Source of the DNA: DALYJJ01 sp031969915
Lineage (GTDB): Bacteria; Acidobacteriota; Terriglobia; Bryobacterales; Bryobacteraceae
Length of the DNA stretch: 50,867 nt
Assembly (NCBI GenBank): GCA_031969915.1
Contig: DALYJJ010000034.1
Coordinates: forward strand, 1 to 50,867
Reading direction: 5' to 3'
Below are positions 16,779 to 24,747 of the stretch, one piece after another (the first letter of the stretch is position 1; every line of letters starts with the position of its first letter). The position numbers were made by a program, and so were the translations under genes. Under the pieces are notes generated by a model. It made no database searches. It saw only the letters and a program-made list of their open reading frames with translations, and had not been told where the DNA came from.

Positions 16779-18029
16779 ATGCGAATCACTACCGGCGAGA
16801 GCATGCAACTGGCGCTTGACGCGGTCTGGAGCCATCGCTTTCGTTCCACTCTCACGGTGGTGGGGATCGTGATCGGCATCACCACGGTGGTCACGGTTTC
16901 ATCGTTGCTCACCGGACTCCGCAAGGGCATCGTGACGTTCTTCCAGGAGTTTGGACCGAACAACATGTTCCTGGCGCAGTACGGCGGCGACCCGAGTGCG
17001 CAGCCTTCGCAGAAAGAACTGCGCCGCAAGCCGGTGCTTCCCGAGTACGCGGAGATCATCAAGCGATTGGCGCCGACGGTGGAGGAGACCAGCGTTTCCC
17101 TGTTCCTGCCGGCGATCATCGGCCGGCAGCCGATCACCGCGCGAGTGCCCGGGTATGAGTCGGACAACGTGAACATGAACGGCGCTTCTGCGTCGAGCTA
17201 CAACGTGCAGCCACGCGAGCTGAAGGCCGGTCGTTACTTCACGCCGGAGGAAGATGGCCGGGCGGCCCGGGTGGCCGTGATCGGCCCGCTGGTGGCCGAG
17301 GCGTTGTTTCCGGACGGCAACGCGCTGGGGCGCCAGTTCATCGTGGCGGGCGCCGAGTACACCTGCATTGGCGTGTTCGCGGCGGCCAAGGGCGGTTTCT
17401 TCGGCGAGAACGGGCTGGATCGCCAGATCCTGATCCCGCTCCAGACGGCGCGCTTGCGCTTCCCGCAGGCGGACCGTTTCTTTGTCACCATCAAGGCTCG
17501 CGAAGGACGGCGCGACGATGCGCTGGAAGAGGTCTCTGCGCTGTTGCGCAAGATCCGTAGGACGCCGGCGGGCGCGGAGGACGATTTCTCGCTCACCACG
17601 CCCGATCAGATCATCAAGCGCTTCGACCAGATCACGGGCATGGTGGTGTTGGTGTCCATCGCGATCTCCGGGCTCGGCCTGCTGGTGGGCGGCATCGGGG
17701 TGATGAACATCATGCTCGTCTCGGTTACCGAGCGGACGAAGGAGATTGGCGTGCGAAAGGCGCTGGGGGCGCGGAAGGGCGACATCATCTTTCAGTTCCT
17801 GGTGGAGGCCGTGACGCTCACGGGCCTGGGCGGAGCGATCGGGATCGTCTTCTCCGTCCTGGTGACCCTGCTGGTCAGCGCGCTGGTGCCTTCCCTCCCG
17901 AGCGAAACCCCGCCCTGGGCGATCATCGCCGGCTTCACGGTGAGCGTGGCGGTGGGCATTTTCTTCGGCGTGTGGCCGGCGTTCAAGGCTTCCCGCCTGG
18001 ACCCGGTGGAAGCGCTGCGGTACGAGTGA
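16779..18029 (+). CDS. FtsX/MacB-type ABC permease (second of a pair)
   Basis: 416 residues with the same fold as its upstream neighbour: a helix at about 23-45 (VVGIVIGITTVVTVSS), a MacB-type periplasmic domain, and three C-terminal helices with NIMLVSVTERTKEIGVRKALGARKGDI. GGAG lies just before the ATG. The two proteins look like ancient duplicates that diverged in the periplasmic domain, so substrate contacts may be asymmetric. The gene ends with the typical tail ASRLDPVEALRYE. Confidence 0.85.
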   Translation: MRITTGESMQLALDAVWSHRFRSTLTVVGIVIGITTVVTVSSLLTGLRKGIVTFFQEFGPNNMFLAQYGGDPSAQPSQKELRRKPVLPEYAEIIKRLAPTVEETSVSLFLPAIIGRQPITARVPGYESDNVNMNGASASSYNVQPRELKAGRYFTPEEDGRAARVAVIGPLVAEALFPDGNALGRQFIVAGAEYTCIGVFAAAKGGFFGENGLDRQILIPLQTARLRFPQADRFFVTIKAREGRRDDALEEVSALLRKIRRTPAGAEDDFSLTTPDQIIKRFDQITGMVVLVSIAISGLGLLVGGIGVMNIMLVSVTERTKEIGVRKALGARKGDIIFQFLVEAVTLTGLGGAIGIVFSVLVTLLVSALVPSLPSETPPWAIIAGFTVSVAVGIFFGVWPAFKASRLDPVEALRYE

Positions 18030-18135
18030 GAAGCGCGCCGGGAGCCGGGTCCGCCCTGCGGGCAGTCAGATGGCTCCGGCAGTGAACCCGCTTCGAATCA
18101 TAAGGAAAGCGCCCGCCGCCCCGGCGCACCCGCCG

Positions 18136-18165
18136 TTGACACATCCGCCGCCCGCTTCCTATCAT
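18136..18165 (+). promoter_or_regulatory. Sigma-70-type promoter of the gliding-type ABC/NAD operon
   Basis: TTGACA at 18136-18141 (consensus -35) and TATCAT at 18160-18165 (one change from the -10 consensus) are 18 bases apart. Transcription would start near 18172, leaving a leader of about 119 bases before the ATG at 18291. It is the best promoter match in the window. Confidence 0.65.
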
Positions 18166-18192
18166 GAGGATTCAGGCTTCGGTCGACCGGTC

Positions 18193-18214
18193 GAGCGGCC
18201 ACAAACAGCCGCTC
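18193..18214 (+). promoter_or_regulatory. Hairpin in the 5' leader of the ABC operon
   Basis: GAGCGGC and GCCGCTC form a perfect 7-bp stem with an 8-base loop (CACAAACA), about 20 bases after the predicted transcription start. No known riboswitch was recognised; it may simply be a stabilising stem. Confidence 0.35.
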
Positions 18215-18290
18215 CCGCCCCTGACGCGGCAAGGCTCTCCTCGCCGGGCTGCGCGACAACTGGAACGACTCCTACCGCGGACAAACAAAC

Positions 18291-19304
18291 ATGATCAGAG
18301 TGGAAGGCCTGACGAAGCGATACGCACGCAATACCGCCGTAAACAACGTATCTTTCGAAGTCGAAAAGGGCCAGATCGTCGGCTTCCTCGGCCCGAATGG
18401 CGCCGGGAAAACGACCACCATGCGCGTCCTCACCTGCTTCCTCCCGCCGACCGCTGGGACGGCCAACGTCGCCGGCTACGACGTGCTCAAGCAGCCCATG
18501 GAAGTGAAGAAGCGCATCGGGTACCTGCCCGAGACCCCGCCCTTGTATCCGGAGATGGAGGTCGTCGAGTACCTGACCTTTGTGGGCCGGCTGAAGGGCC
18601 TCGGCAAGAGCGATCTGAAGCGCCGCGTGGCCGAAGTCGCCGAGCGGTGCGCCGTGGCCGACGTCGGCAATAAGCTCATCAGCAAACTCTCCAAGGGCTA
18701 CCGGCAGCGCGTCGGCCTGGCCCAGGCCATCCTCCACAACCCCGACGTGCTGATCCTCGATGAGCCCACCTCCGGCCTCGACCCCAAACAGATTCTCGAC
18801 ACCCGCCAACTGATCAAGAGCCTGGCCGGCGACCACACCATCATCCTCTCCACGCACATCCTGCCGGAAGTCGAATCGACTTGCGAAAAGGTGATCATCA
18901 TCGCCAAGGGCCACGTCGTCGCCACGGACTCGGTGCAGAACCTCACCGCCCGCCTTCGCGGCGGCGAGACCATCGCGCTCGAAGTCGCCACGGACTCCGC
19001 CGAAGCCGAGATCCGCCAGCGCCTGGAACAGGTTCGGGGCGTCAGCCGCGTGCTGCATAAGTCCTCGCACGACGCCAAGCACCACTTCGAAGTCGAAAGC
19101 ATGACCGGCCACACAGTCCGGGCGGACCTCGCGCGCGCGGTCGTCTCGGCGGGCTGGAACCTGAACGAACTCCGCCCCATGGGCCTCAGCCTGGAAGAGA
19201 TCTTCCTCCAACTCACCGCCGCCGACGCCGCGGCTCCGCAGGCCGCGCCCGGCAATAAGGAAACCGCCGGCACGGCCGCAACCGCCTCGGGAGACAACCA
19301 ATGA
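18291..19304 (+). CDS. ABC transporter ATP-binding protein, GldA-like
   Basis: 337 residues. The nucleotide-binding domain has Walker A GPNGAGKTTT, signature LSKGYRQR, Walker B VLILDEPTSGLDP and the switch His in STHILPEVE. A C-terminal extension of about 100 residues (dimer or regulatory region) ends in an Ala-rich tail. The DUF4162-like extension and the following permease and GldG-like genes place it in the GldA/NosF-type group (ABC-2). No clear Shine-Dalgarno sequence precedes the ATG despite the long leader, which is unusual for the first gene of an operon. Its end overlaps the permease start by four bases. Confidence 0.88.
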   Translation: MIRVEGLTKRYARNTAVNNVSFEVEKGQIVGFLGPNGAGKTTTMRVLTCFLPPTAGTANVAGYDVLKQPMEVKKRIGYLPETPPLYPEMEVVEYLTFVGRLKGLGKSDLKRRVAEVAERCAVADVGNKLISKLSKGYRQRVGLAQAILHNPDVLILDEPTSGLDPKQILDTRQLIKSLAGDHTIILSTHILPEVESTCEKVIIIAKGHVVATDSVQNLTARLRGGETIALEVATDSAEAEIRQRLEQVRGVSRVLHKSSHDAKHHFEVESMTGHTVRADLARAVVSAGWNLNELRPMGLSLEEIFLQLTAADAAAPQAAPGNKETAGTAATASGDNQ

Positions 19305-20068
19305 AGAACATCTGGGTCATCGCCGCCAAGGAACTCAAAAGCTACTTCGCCTCGCCGATCGCCTGGCTCCTGTTGACGATGTTCGCCGTCATCTTCGGCT
19401 TTTTCTTCTGGAACGCCGTCGGCTACTTCGTCAACGTCGGGATGCAGCAGCAGATGATGGGCCGCGGCTTCCCCATGGACATGAACGAGATGATCGTCCG
19501 GCCGCTGCTGATGAATGTCAGCGTCATCGGGCTGTTCCTGCTCCCCATGATCACCATGCGGCTCTTCGCCGAAGAGAAGCGCTCGGGCACGATGGAACTG
19601 CTCATGACCTCGCCCGTTCGCGACCTCGAGGTGATCGTCGGCAAGTGGCTCGCCGCGGTCATCCTGTACGCCGTCATGCTGCTCATCACCGCGGCAAACT
19701 TCGGCTTCCTCTTTCTCCACGGCTCCCCCGATTGGAAGCCGATCCTGGTCGCCTACCTCGGCCTTCTGCTTCAGGCCGGCGGCCTCCTGGCCATCGGAAC
19801 CTTTATCTCCACCACCACGCGCAATCAGATCATCGCCGGCGCCGCCACCTTCGGCGTCCTGCTCCTGCTCTGGGTCCTGGAATGGGTGGCCGGCTATGAA
19901 ACCGCGGCCTGGGCGAAGGTCCTGGCCTACATGAGCGTGGTCTCGCACTTCGAGCCGTTCGCCAAGGGCGTGGTCGATTCGAAGGATGTCATCTTCTACG
20001 TTTCGCTGATCGTCCTGGGGCTCTTCCTCACCGCCCGTTCGCTCGAGTCCCTGCGTTGGAGGTCCTAA
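19301..20068 (+). CDS. ABC-2 permease, GldF-like
   Basis: 255 residues with six predicted membrane helices, starting at the ATGA overlap with the ATPase gene. KELKSYFASPIAW at the N-terminus and FAEEKRSGTMELLMTSPV after helix 2 are standard ABC-2/GldF features. A Met-rich periplasmic loop (MQQQMMGRGFPMDMNEM) lies between helices 1 and 2. With the ATPase and the GldG-like protein it forms a complete transporter-type complex. In Bacteroidota the homologous set supports gliding motility; outside that phylum its cargo is unknown. Confidence 0.85.
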   Translation: MKNIWVIAAKELKSYFASPIAWLLLTMFAVIFGFFFWNAVGYFVNVGMQQQMMGRGFPMDMNEMIVRPLLMNVSVIGLFLLPMITMRLFAEEKRSGTMELLMTSPVRDLEVIVGKWLAAVILYAVMLLITAANFGFLFLHGSPDWKPILVAYLGLLLQAGGLLAIGTFISTTTRNQIIAGAATFGVLLLLWVLEWVAGYETAAWAKVLAYMSVVSHFEPFAKGVVDSKDVIFYVSLIVLGLFLTARSLESLRWRS

Positions 20069-20071
20069 CCG

Positions 20072-21448
20072 ATGAAATTCGAGTTCCTCAAGAAACGGCA
20101 GACCCAGTATGGCGTCTTCGCCTCGCTCTACATCGTCATCGTCATCGGCATTCTCGGCGCCGGGAACTGGCTCGCCCAACGGCATAACAAGTCCTTCGAC
20201 GCCACCAGCAACAAGCGCTTCAGTCTCTCCGACCAGACGGAAAAGGTGGTCCGGAACCTGAAGCAGGACGTGACCATCACGTACTGGGACAAGACCACCG
20301 GCTTTGCGCAGGCGAAAGATCTTCTGGATCGCTACGACAATCTCTCCACCAAGCTCACCGTCGCTTACGTGGACCCCTACAAGAAGCCCCAGCAGGCCCG
20401 CGCCGCCGGTGTCAAAACCGAAGGCAGCATCTTCATCGAAACCGGCACGAAGCGGCAGGAAGCCCGCAGCCTGTCCGAAGAAGAGATTACCGGAGCGCTG
20501 ATCCGCGCGTTGAAGGGCGGCGAACGCATCGTTTGCACGGTGAGTGGACTGGGCGAGCATAGCCTTGAGGAAACCAACGCCCGCGGTTACTCCCAGGCCA
20601 AGGAACTCCTCGAGAAGAACAACTACAAGACCCAGAGCGTCTCACTGCTCGAAAAGCCCGAAGTGCCGAAGGAGTGCACCATCCTGGTGGTGGGCGGCCC
20701 CCGCTTCGAATATCCGGAGCCCACCGTCAACGCCATCCGCGCCTATGTGCAGGGCGGCGGGCGCGCCCTCTTCCTGCTCGACCCGCCGCTCGCGATGGGC
20801 AGGGAGGACGTCAGTCCCAACGCGCCGCTCGTGAACCTGTTGGCAAGTTGGGGCGTGGCCGTCAACGCCGACCTGGTCCTCGACACCAGCGGCGTCGGCG
20901 GGCTTTTCGGTCTTGGCCCTGAAGTGCCGCTGATCGCCAGTTATGAGTCCCACGCGATCGTTCGCGAGATGAAGGAAACGGCCAGCGCCATGCCGCTGGT
21001 ACGTTCGCTCGACACGAAGACGGCCGATAAGTGGACGCTCGAAAAGCTGTTCAGCTCGAGCAAGAACGCCGTGGCCACGGTCAACCTCAGCCAGAGTCCC
21101 ATCCGCCTGGATCCCGCCAAGGACAAGAAGGGGCCGTTCGTCCTCGGCGTCGCCGGCAGCTTCGATACCGGCCAGCCCGGCAACCCCGGCCGTATCGTGG
21201 TCGCCGGTTCGTCCGACTGGATCGCCAACTCCATCCTCCGGTTCGCCGGCAACCGCGACCTGTTCCTCAACATGATGAACTGGCTCAGCTCCGACGAGGA
21301 CCTGATTTCCATCCGCCCCAAGGAGCAGGAGGATCGCCGCCTCAATCTGACCAAAGCACAGATGAACGTCATTCGCACGGTCAGCCAGTTCCTGCTCCCG
21401 CTGGCCATCATCGCGGGCGGTATCGCCGTGTGGTGGCGCCGGAGGTAG
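20072..21448 (+). CDS. GldG-family auxiliary ABC component
   Basis: 458 residues. One N-terminal helix (about 15-35), a long extracytoplasmic domain, and one C-terminal helix (LLPLAIIAGGIAVWW) before a basic tail. NKRFSLSDQT is the typical opening of GldG/DUF4350-like proteins, and ILVVGGPRFEYPEPT and GGGRALFLLDPP belong to the ThuA/GATase-like fold in this family. GGAGGT eight bases before the ATG and a three-base gap to the permease indicate one operon. The protein probably works in the periplasm as a non-catalytic partner of the transporter. Confidence 0.82.
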   Translation: MKFEFLKKRQTQYGVFASLYIVIVIGILGAGNWLAQRHNKSFDATSNKRFSLSDQTEKVVRNLKQDVTITYWDKTTGFAQAKDLLDRYDNLSTKLTVAYVDPYKKPQQARAAGVKTEGSIFIETGTKRQEARSLSEEEITGALIRALKGGERIVCTVSGLGEHSLEETNARGYSQAKELLEKNNYKTQSVSLLEKPEVPKECTILVVGGPRFEYPEPTVNAIRAYVQGGGRALFLLDPPLAMGREDVSPNAPLVNLLASWGVAVNADLVLDTSGVGGLFGLGPEVPLIASYESHAIVREMKETASAMPLVRSLDTKTADKWTLEKLFSSSKNAVATVNLSQSPIRLDPAKDKKGPFVLGVAGSFDTGQPGNPGRIVVAGSSDWIANSILRFAGNRDLFLNMMNWLSSDEDLISIRPKEQEDRRLNLTKAQMNVIRTVSQFLLPLAIIAGGIAVWWRRR

Positions 21449-21455
21449 AGCAGCG

Positions 21456-22814
21456 ATGAACGCGGTCAAGCTCCTCATCGCCGTCCTGATCCTGGCCGCA
21501 CTCGGCGCGGGTGTCTGGTACTCAGAGAAATCCAAGAAGGACGAAGCGCCGAAGGACGCCGCCTCCGACGCGCCCAAGATCCTGACCATACCCGAAGACC
21601 AGATCGCTCAGGTTGAGATCCGCAAGCGCGACGCGGCTCCGGTGGTTGTGAAGAGACAGGGAACCAACTGGCGGCTGGCAGCGCCCGCCGAATTGCCCGC
21701 CGAGGACGAAGCCGTCGGCTCCGTGGTGAACACCCTCGCGGCGCTCTCCTCCGAACGCCTTGTCGAGGAGAAGGCGGCGAATCTCGCCGACTTCGGCCTC
21801 GCGCAACCGCTGCTCGAGGTCGTCGTCACAAAGAAAGACGGCAAGAGCGAGAGGCTCCTGATTGGTGACGAAACGCCCACCGGCAGCTCGTACTACGCCA
21901 AGCTCGGGACTGACGCGAAGGTCTACTCGCTGGCCGGTTGGAACAAGTCCGCCCTCGACAAGACCGCCCGCGACCTGCGCGACAAGCGGATGCTCACCTT
22001 CGACGCGAGCAAACTCTCGCGCCTGGAAGTCCGGGCCAAGGGGCTCGCCTACGAGTTCGGAAAGAACGCCTCCAACGAGTGGCAGATCGTCAAGCCCCAG
22101 CCGCTGCGCGCCGATAGCGGCAAGGTCGAGGAGTTGATCCGCAAGCTCAGCGGAGCGAAGCTCGACACGCTCCTCCCCGAAGACGAAGCCGCCAAGCTCG
22201 ATGCCAAGTTCGCCTCCGCGACCCCCCTGGCTACCGCCGCGGCCACCGATGCGGCCGGCACGCAGACCCTCGAAGTCCGTAAGGGCTCCGACAACAACTA
22301 CTACGCGAAGAGTTCTGCCGTGCCGGGTGCGCAGAAGCTCGCCGCCACCGAACTGGGCGAGGAGTTCGCCAAGCCGCTCGAAGAACTCCGCAACAAGAAG
22401 CTCTTCGATTTCGGCTTCACCGAACCGCAGAAGGTGGAAGTGAGAGAGGGCGCCACCACCGCGTGGACCTTCACAAAGACCGGCGACGACTGGACCGCGG
22501 CCGACAAGAAGAAGATGGACCCCGCCCTGGTGCAGTCGCTGATCGACCGCTTGCGCGACCTCTCCGCCGCCAAGTTCACCGCGGCCGGCTTCACCGTGCC
22601 CGTCATGGAGCTTACGGTGCTCTCGGACCAGGGCAAGCGCACGGAAAAGGTGCTGGTGTCAAAGAGCGGCGCGGCCTTCGTGGCCAAGCGCGATCAGGAG
22701 CCCGCGCTCTATGAACTCGCCGAGGCCTCGATCGAGGAGATTCGCAAGGCCGCGGCCGCCGTGAAGCCCGCCCCGCCGGCCACGCCTGCGCCCAAGGCTC
22801 TGGAAAAGAAATGA
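21456..22814 (+). CDS. DUF4340 membrane-anchored protein
   Basis: 452 residues: a single N-terminal helix (VKLLIAVLILAALGAGVWY), then two or three repeats of a charged alpha/beta unit exemplified by IAQVEIRKRDAAPVVVKRQG, VNTLAALSSERLVEE and LADFGLAQPLLEV. This matches the DUF4340 family, which almost always follows GldG-like genes in non-Bacteroidota. An Ala/Pro/Lys-rich tail ends the protein. GGAGG precedes the ATG by ten bases. It likely sits beside the GldG-like protein in the envelope; no enzymatic motif was seen. Confidence 0.8.
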   Translation: MNAVKLLIAVLILAALGAGVWYSEKSKKDEAPKDAASDAPKILTIPEDQIAQVEIRKRDAAPVVVKRQGTNWRLAAPAELPAEDEAVGSVVNTLAALSSERLVEEKAANLADFGLAQPLLEVVVTKKDGKSERLLIGDETPTGSSYYAKLGTDAKVYSLAGWNKSALDKTARDLRDKRMLTFDASKLSRLEVRAKGLAYEFGKNASNEWQIVKPQPLRADSGKVEELIRKLSGAKLDTLLPEDEAAKLDAKFASATPLATAAATDAAGTQTLEVRKGSDNNYYAKSSAVPGAQKLAATELGEEFAKPLEELRNKKLFDFGFTEPQKVEVREGATTAWTFTKTGDDWTAADKKKMDPALVQSLIDRLRDLSAAKFTAAGFTVPVMELTVLSDQGKRTEKVLVSKSGAAFVAKRDQEPALYELAEASIEEIRKAAAAVKPAPPATPAPKALEKK

Positions 22815-24139
22815 CCAGCGCCCTGCTCACCGATCTGTACGAACTCACCATGGCCGCGGGCTACTTCTCCGCGGGCAAGACCGGTGAGCGGGCGACCTTC
22901 GAACTCTTTGTTCGCCGCCTGCCGCAGAACCGCAGCTTCCTGATCGCCGCGGGCCTCCCGCAGGCCGTCGAGTACCTGCTGAACCTCCGCTTCACCAAGG
23001 ACGAAATCGACTACCTCCGCGGCCTCCCGCAGTTTCACAACGCGCCGCGGGAGTTCTTCACCTACCTCGCCGATATTCGTTTCACGGGCGACCTGTTCGC
23101 GCTGCCCGAAGGGACTCCCTTCTTCGCCGGCGAACCGGTACTTACGGTCCGCGCGCCGATCGTCGAAGCGCAGTTGGTAGAGACCTATCTGCTCTCCATG
23201 GCCGGCTTCCAGACGCTCATCGCCAGCAAGGCCGCGCGCATCGCCGAGGTCGCCGGGCCGCGCTCCGCGGTCGAGTTCGGCACCCGCCGCGCCCACTCCC
23301 CCGAGGCCGGCGTCCTGGCCGCCCGGGCCGCCTACATCGGCGGGTGCTCCGGCACCAGCAACGCGCTCGCCGGCATGCGCTTCGGCATCCCTGTCTTCGG
23401 CACGGCGGCCCATTCCTGGGTGCTCTCCTTTGAAACCGAACGCGAGGCGTTCGAACGTCTCCAGCAGTTGCTCGGCCCCCACAGCGTGTATCTGCTCGAC
23501 ACGTACGACACCGTCGAGGGCGCCCGCCTGGCCGCCGCCCTGGGCGAACCGATCTTCGGCGTGCGCCTCGATAGCGGCAACCTGGTCGCGCTCTCTCGCG
23601 CCGTCCGCGAGATCCTCGACCGCGCCGGCCTTCCGCACGCACGCATCATGGCCACCGGCGACCTGAACGAATACAAGATCCTCGAATTGTGCGCCGCCGG
23701 CGCCCCCATCGACGCTTTTGGTGTCGGCACGGACCTGGCGACTTCCTCCGACTCCCCCTCCCTCGGCGCCGTTTACAAGCTCGTTGAGCTCGACACCGCC
23801 GAGGGCACCCGCTTCAAGGCCAAACTCAGCGAAGAAAAGAACACCATGCCCGGCGCCAAGCAGGTCTTCCGTTTCTCGAACCGCGACCTCATCGGCTGCC
23901 ATTGGGAGTGCCCGTCCCCGCACGCCCGCGCGCTTCTTCAGCCCGTGCTGCTCAACGGCGAACTGGCCGCTCCACTGCCCTCCGCCACCGAAGCCCGCGC
24001 CTACGCCGCCGCTCAGGTCAAGGCCCTTCCGCTCGCTCTCCGCAGCCTCTTTCCCGCCGAGGCCGAAGGCATGTGGCTCACCGAGTATTCACCCGCCCTG
24101 CTCGCCTTGCGCGACCAGGTCGTGGGAGCGCTCCGATGA
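22811..24139 (+). CDS. pncB: Nicotinate phosphoribosyltransferase
   Basis: 442 residues. The enzyme makes nicotinate mononucleotide from nicotinate and PRPP, the key step of the Preiss-Handler route to NAD. TDLYELTMAAGYF at the N-terminus, FGTRRAHSPEAG (phosphate-binding region with the His of the phosphorylated site), and LDTYDTVEGA, RLDSGNL and FGVGTDLATS are family signatures. The ATG overlaps the DUF4340 stop (ATGA), and its own stop overlaps the start of the hydrolase gene, so it is translationally coupled on both sides and driven by the transporter operon's promoter. Confidence 0.93.
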   Translation: MTSALLTDLYELTMAAGYFSAGKTGERATFELFVRRLPQNRSFLIAAGLPQAVEYLLNLRFTKDEIDYLRGLPQFHNAPREFFTYLADIRFTGDLFALPEGTPFFAGEPVLTVRAPIVEAQLVETYLLSMAGFQTLIASKAARIAEVAGPRSAVEFGTRRAHSPEAGVLAARAAYIGGCSGTSNALAGMRFGIPVFGTAAHSWVLSFETEREAFERLQQLLGPHSVYLLDTYDTVEGARLAAALGEPIFGVRLDSGNLVALSRAVREILDRAGLPHARIMATGDLNEYKILELCAAGAPIDAFGVGTDLATSSDSPSLGAVYKLVELDTAEGTRFKAKLSEEKNTMPGAKQVFRFSNRDLIGCHWECPSPHARALLQPVLLNGELAAPLPSATEARAYAAAQVKALPLALRSLFPAEAEGMWLTEYSPALLALRDQVVGALR

Positions 24140-24717
24140 GAACGGTCTTCTTCGATATCGATACGCAATACGACTTCCTGTTTCCCGCCGGCGCGCTGTA
24201 CGCTCCCGGCGCCGAATCCGCCGCCGCCGCCGCCGGCGAGTTGAACCGGTGGGCCGCCGCCCGCGGAATCCCGGTCGTCTCCACTACCGACGCTCACGCC
24301 GAGAACGACCCCGAGTTCGCTTCCTGGCCGCACTGCATCTCCGGGACCCTCGGACAAACCAAGCCCGCCGCGACACTGCTTGACCGGCGCACAACCATCC
24401 CCAACCGCCCGGCCGAATTCGCGCTCGCGCCCCAGATGGTCATCGAGAAGCAGCACATCGATTGCTTCACCAACGTCAACCTGCCGCGCCTGCTCGCGGC
24501 GCTCGAAGGCGGCCGCTACGTGGTGTATGGCGTGGTGACCGAGATCTGCGTCCGCTGCGCGGCGATGGGCCTGCTCGCCACGGGGAAGCCCGTCGCGATC
24601 GTCACCGACGCGGTCCGTGAGATCTCCCCTGCCGCGGCCCAAGCCACGCTGCTCGCGTTCCAGGAGGCCGGCGGCACGCTCACTACGGTTGCCGAGATCC
24701 AGGCGGGCCGCTACTGA
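24136..24717 (+). CDS. pncA: Isochorismatase-fold hydrolase, probable nicotinamidase
   Basis: 193 residues from the ATG at 24136, which overlaps the pncB stop by four bases. Upstream codons in the frame belong to the pncB region and are not used. DIDTQYDF has the catalytic Asp, IEKQHIDCF the Lys and VVTEICVRCAAMGLL the nucleophilic Cys. Metal ligands are mostly present (Asp-x-His in TDAHAEND, and a later His in WPHCISGT), but the His expected a few residues after the first pair is Asp. Coupling to pncB makes nicotinamide deamidation, feeding nicotinate to PncB, the natural role. A different amidase specificity cannot be excluded. Confidence 0.8.
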   Translation: MRTVFFDIDTQYDFLFPAGALYAPGAESAAAAAGELNRWAAARGIPVVSTTDAHAENDPEFASWPHCISGTLGQTKPAATLLDRRTTIPNRPAEFALAPQMVIEKQHIDCFTNVNLPRLLAALEGGRYVVYGVVTEICVRCAAMGLLATGKPVAIVTDAVREISPAAAQATLLAFQEAGGTLTTVAEIQAGRY

Positions 24718-24747
24718 ATCCCATCGTCCGCGGCCAAGGGCCCGTGC

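Noticed and set aside
18698..20560. Long minus-strand open frame opposite the GldA/GldF-like genes
   Set aside because: It runs across several well-supported genes and has no recognisable motif.
23902..24135. N-terminal extension of the nicotinamidase-like protein
   Set aside because: It lies in the pncB coding region in another frame; the start at 24136 begins the conserved fold and overlaps the pncB stop.
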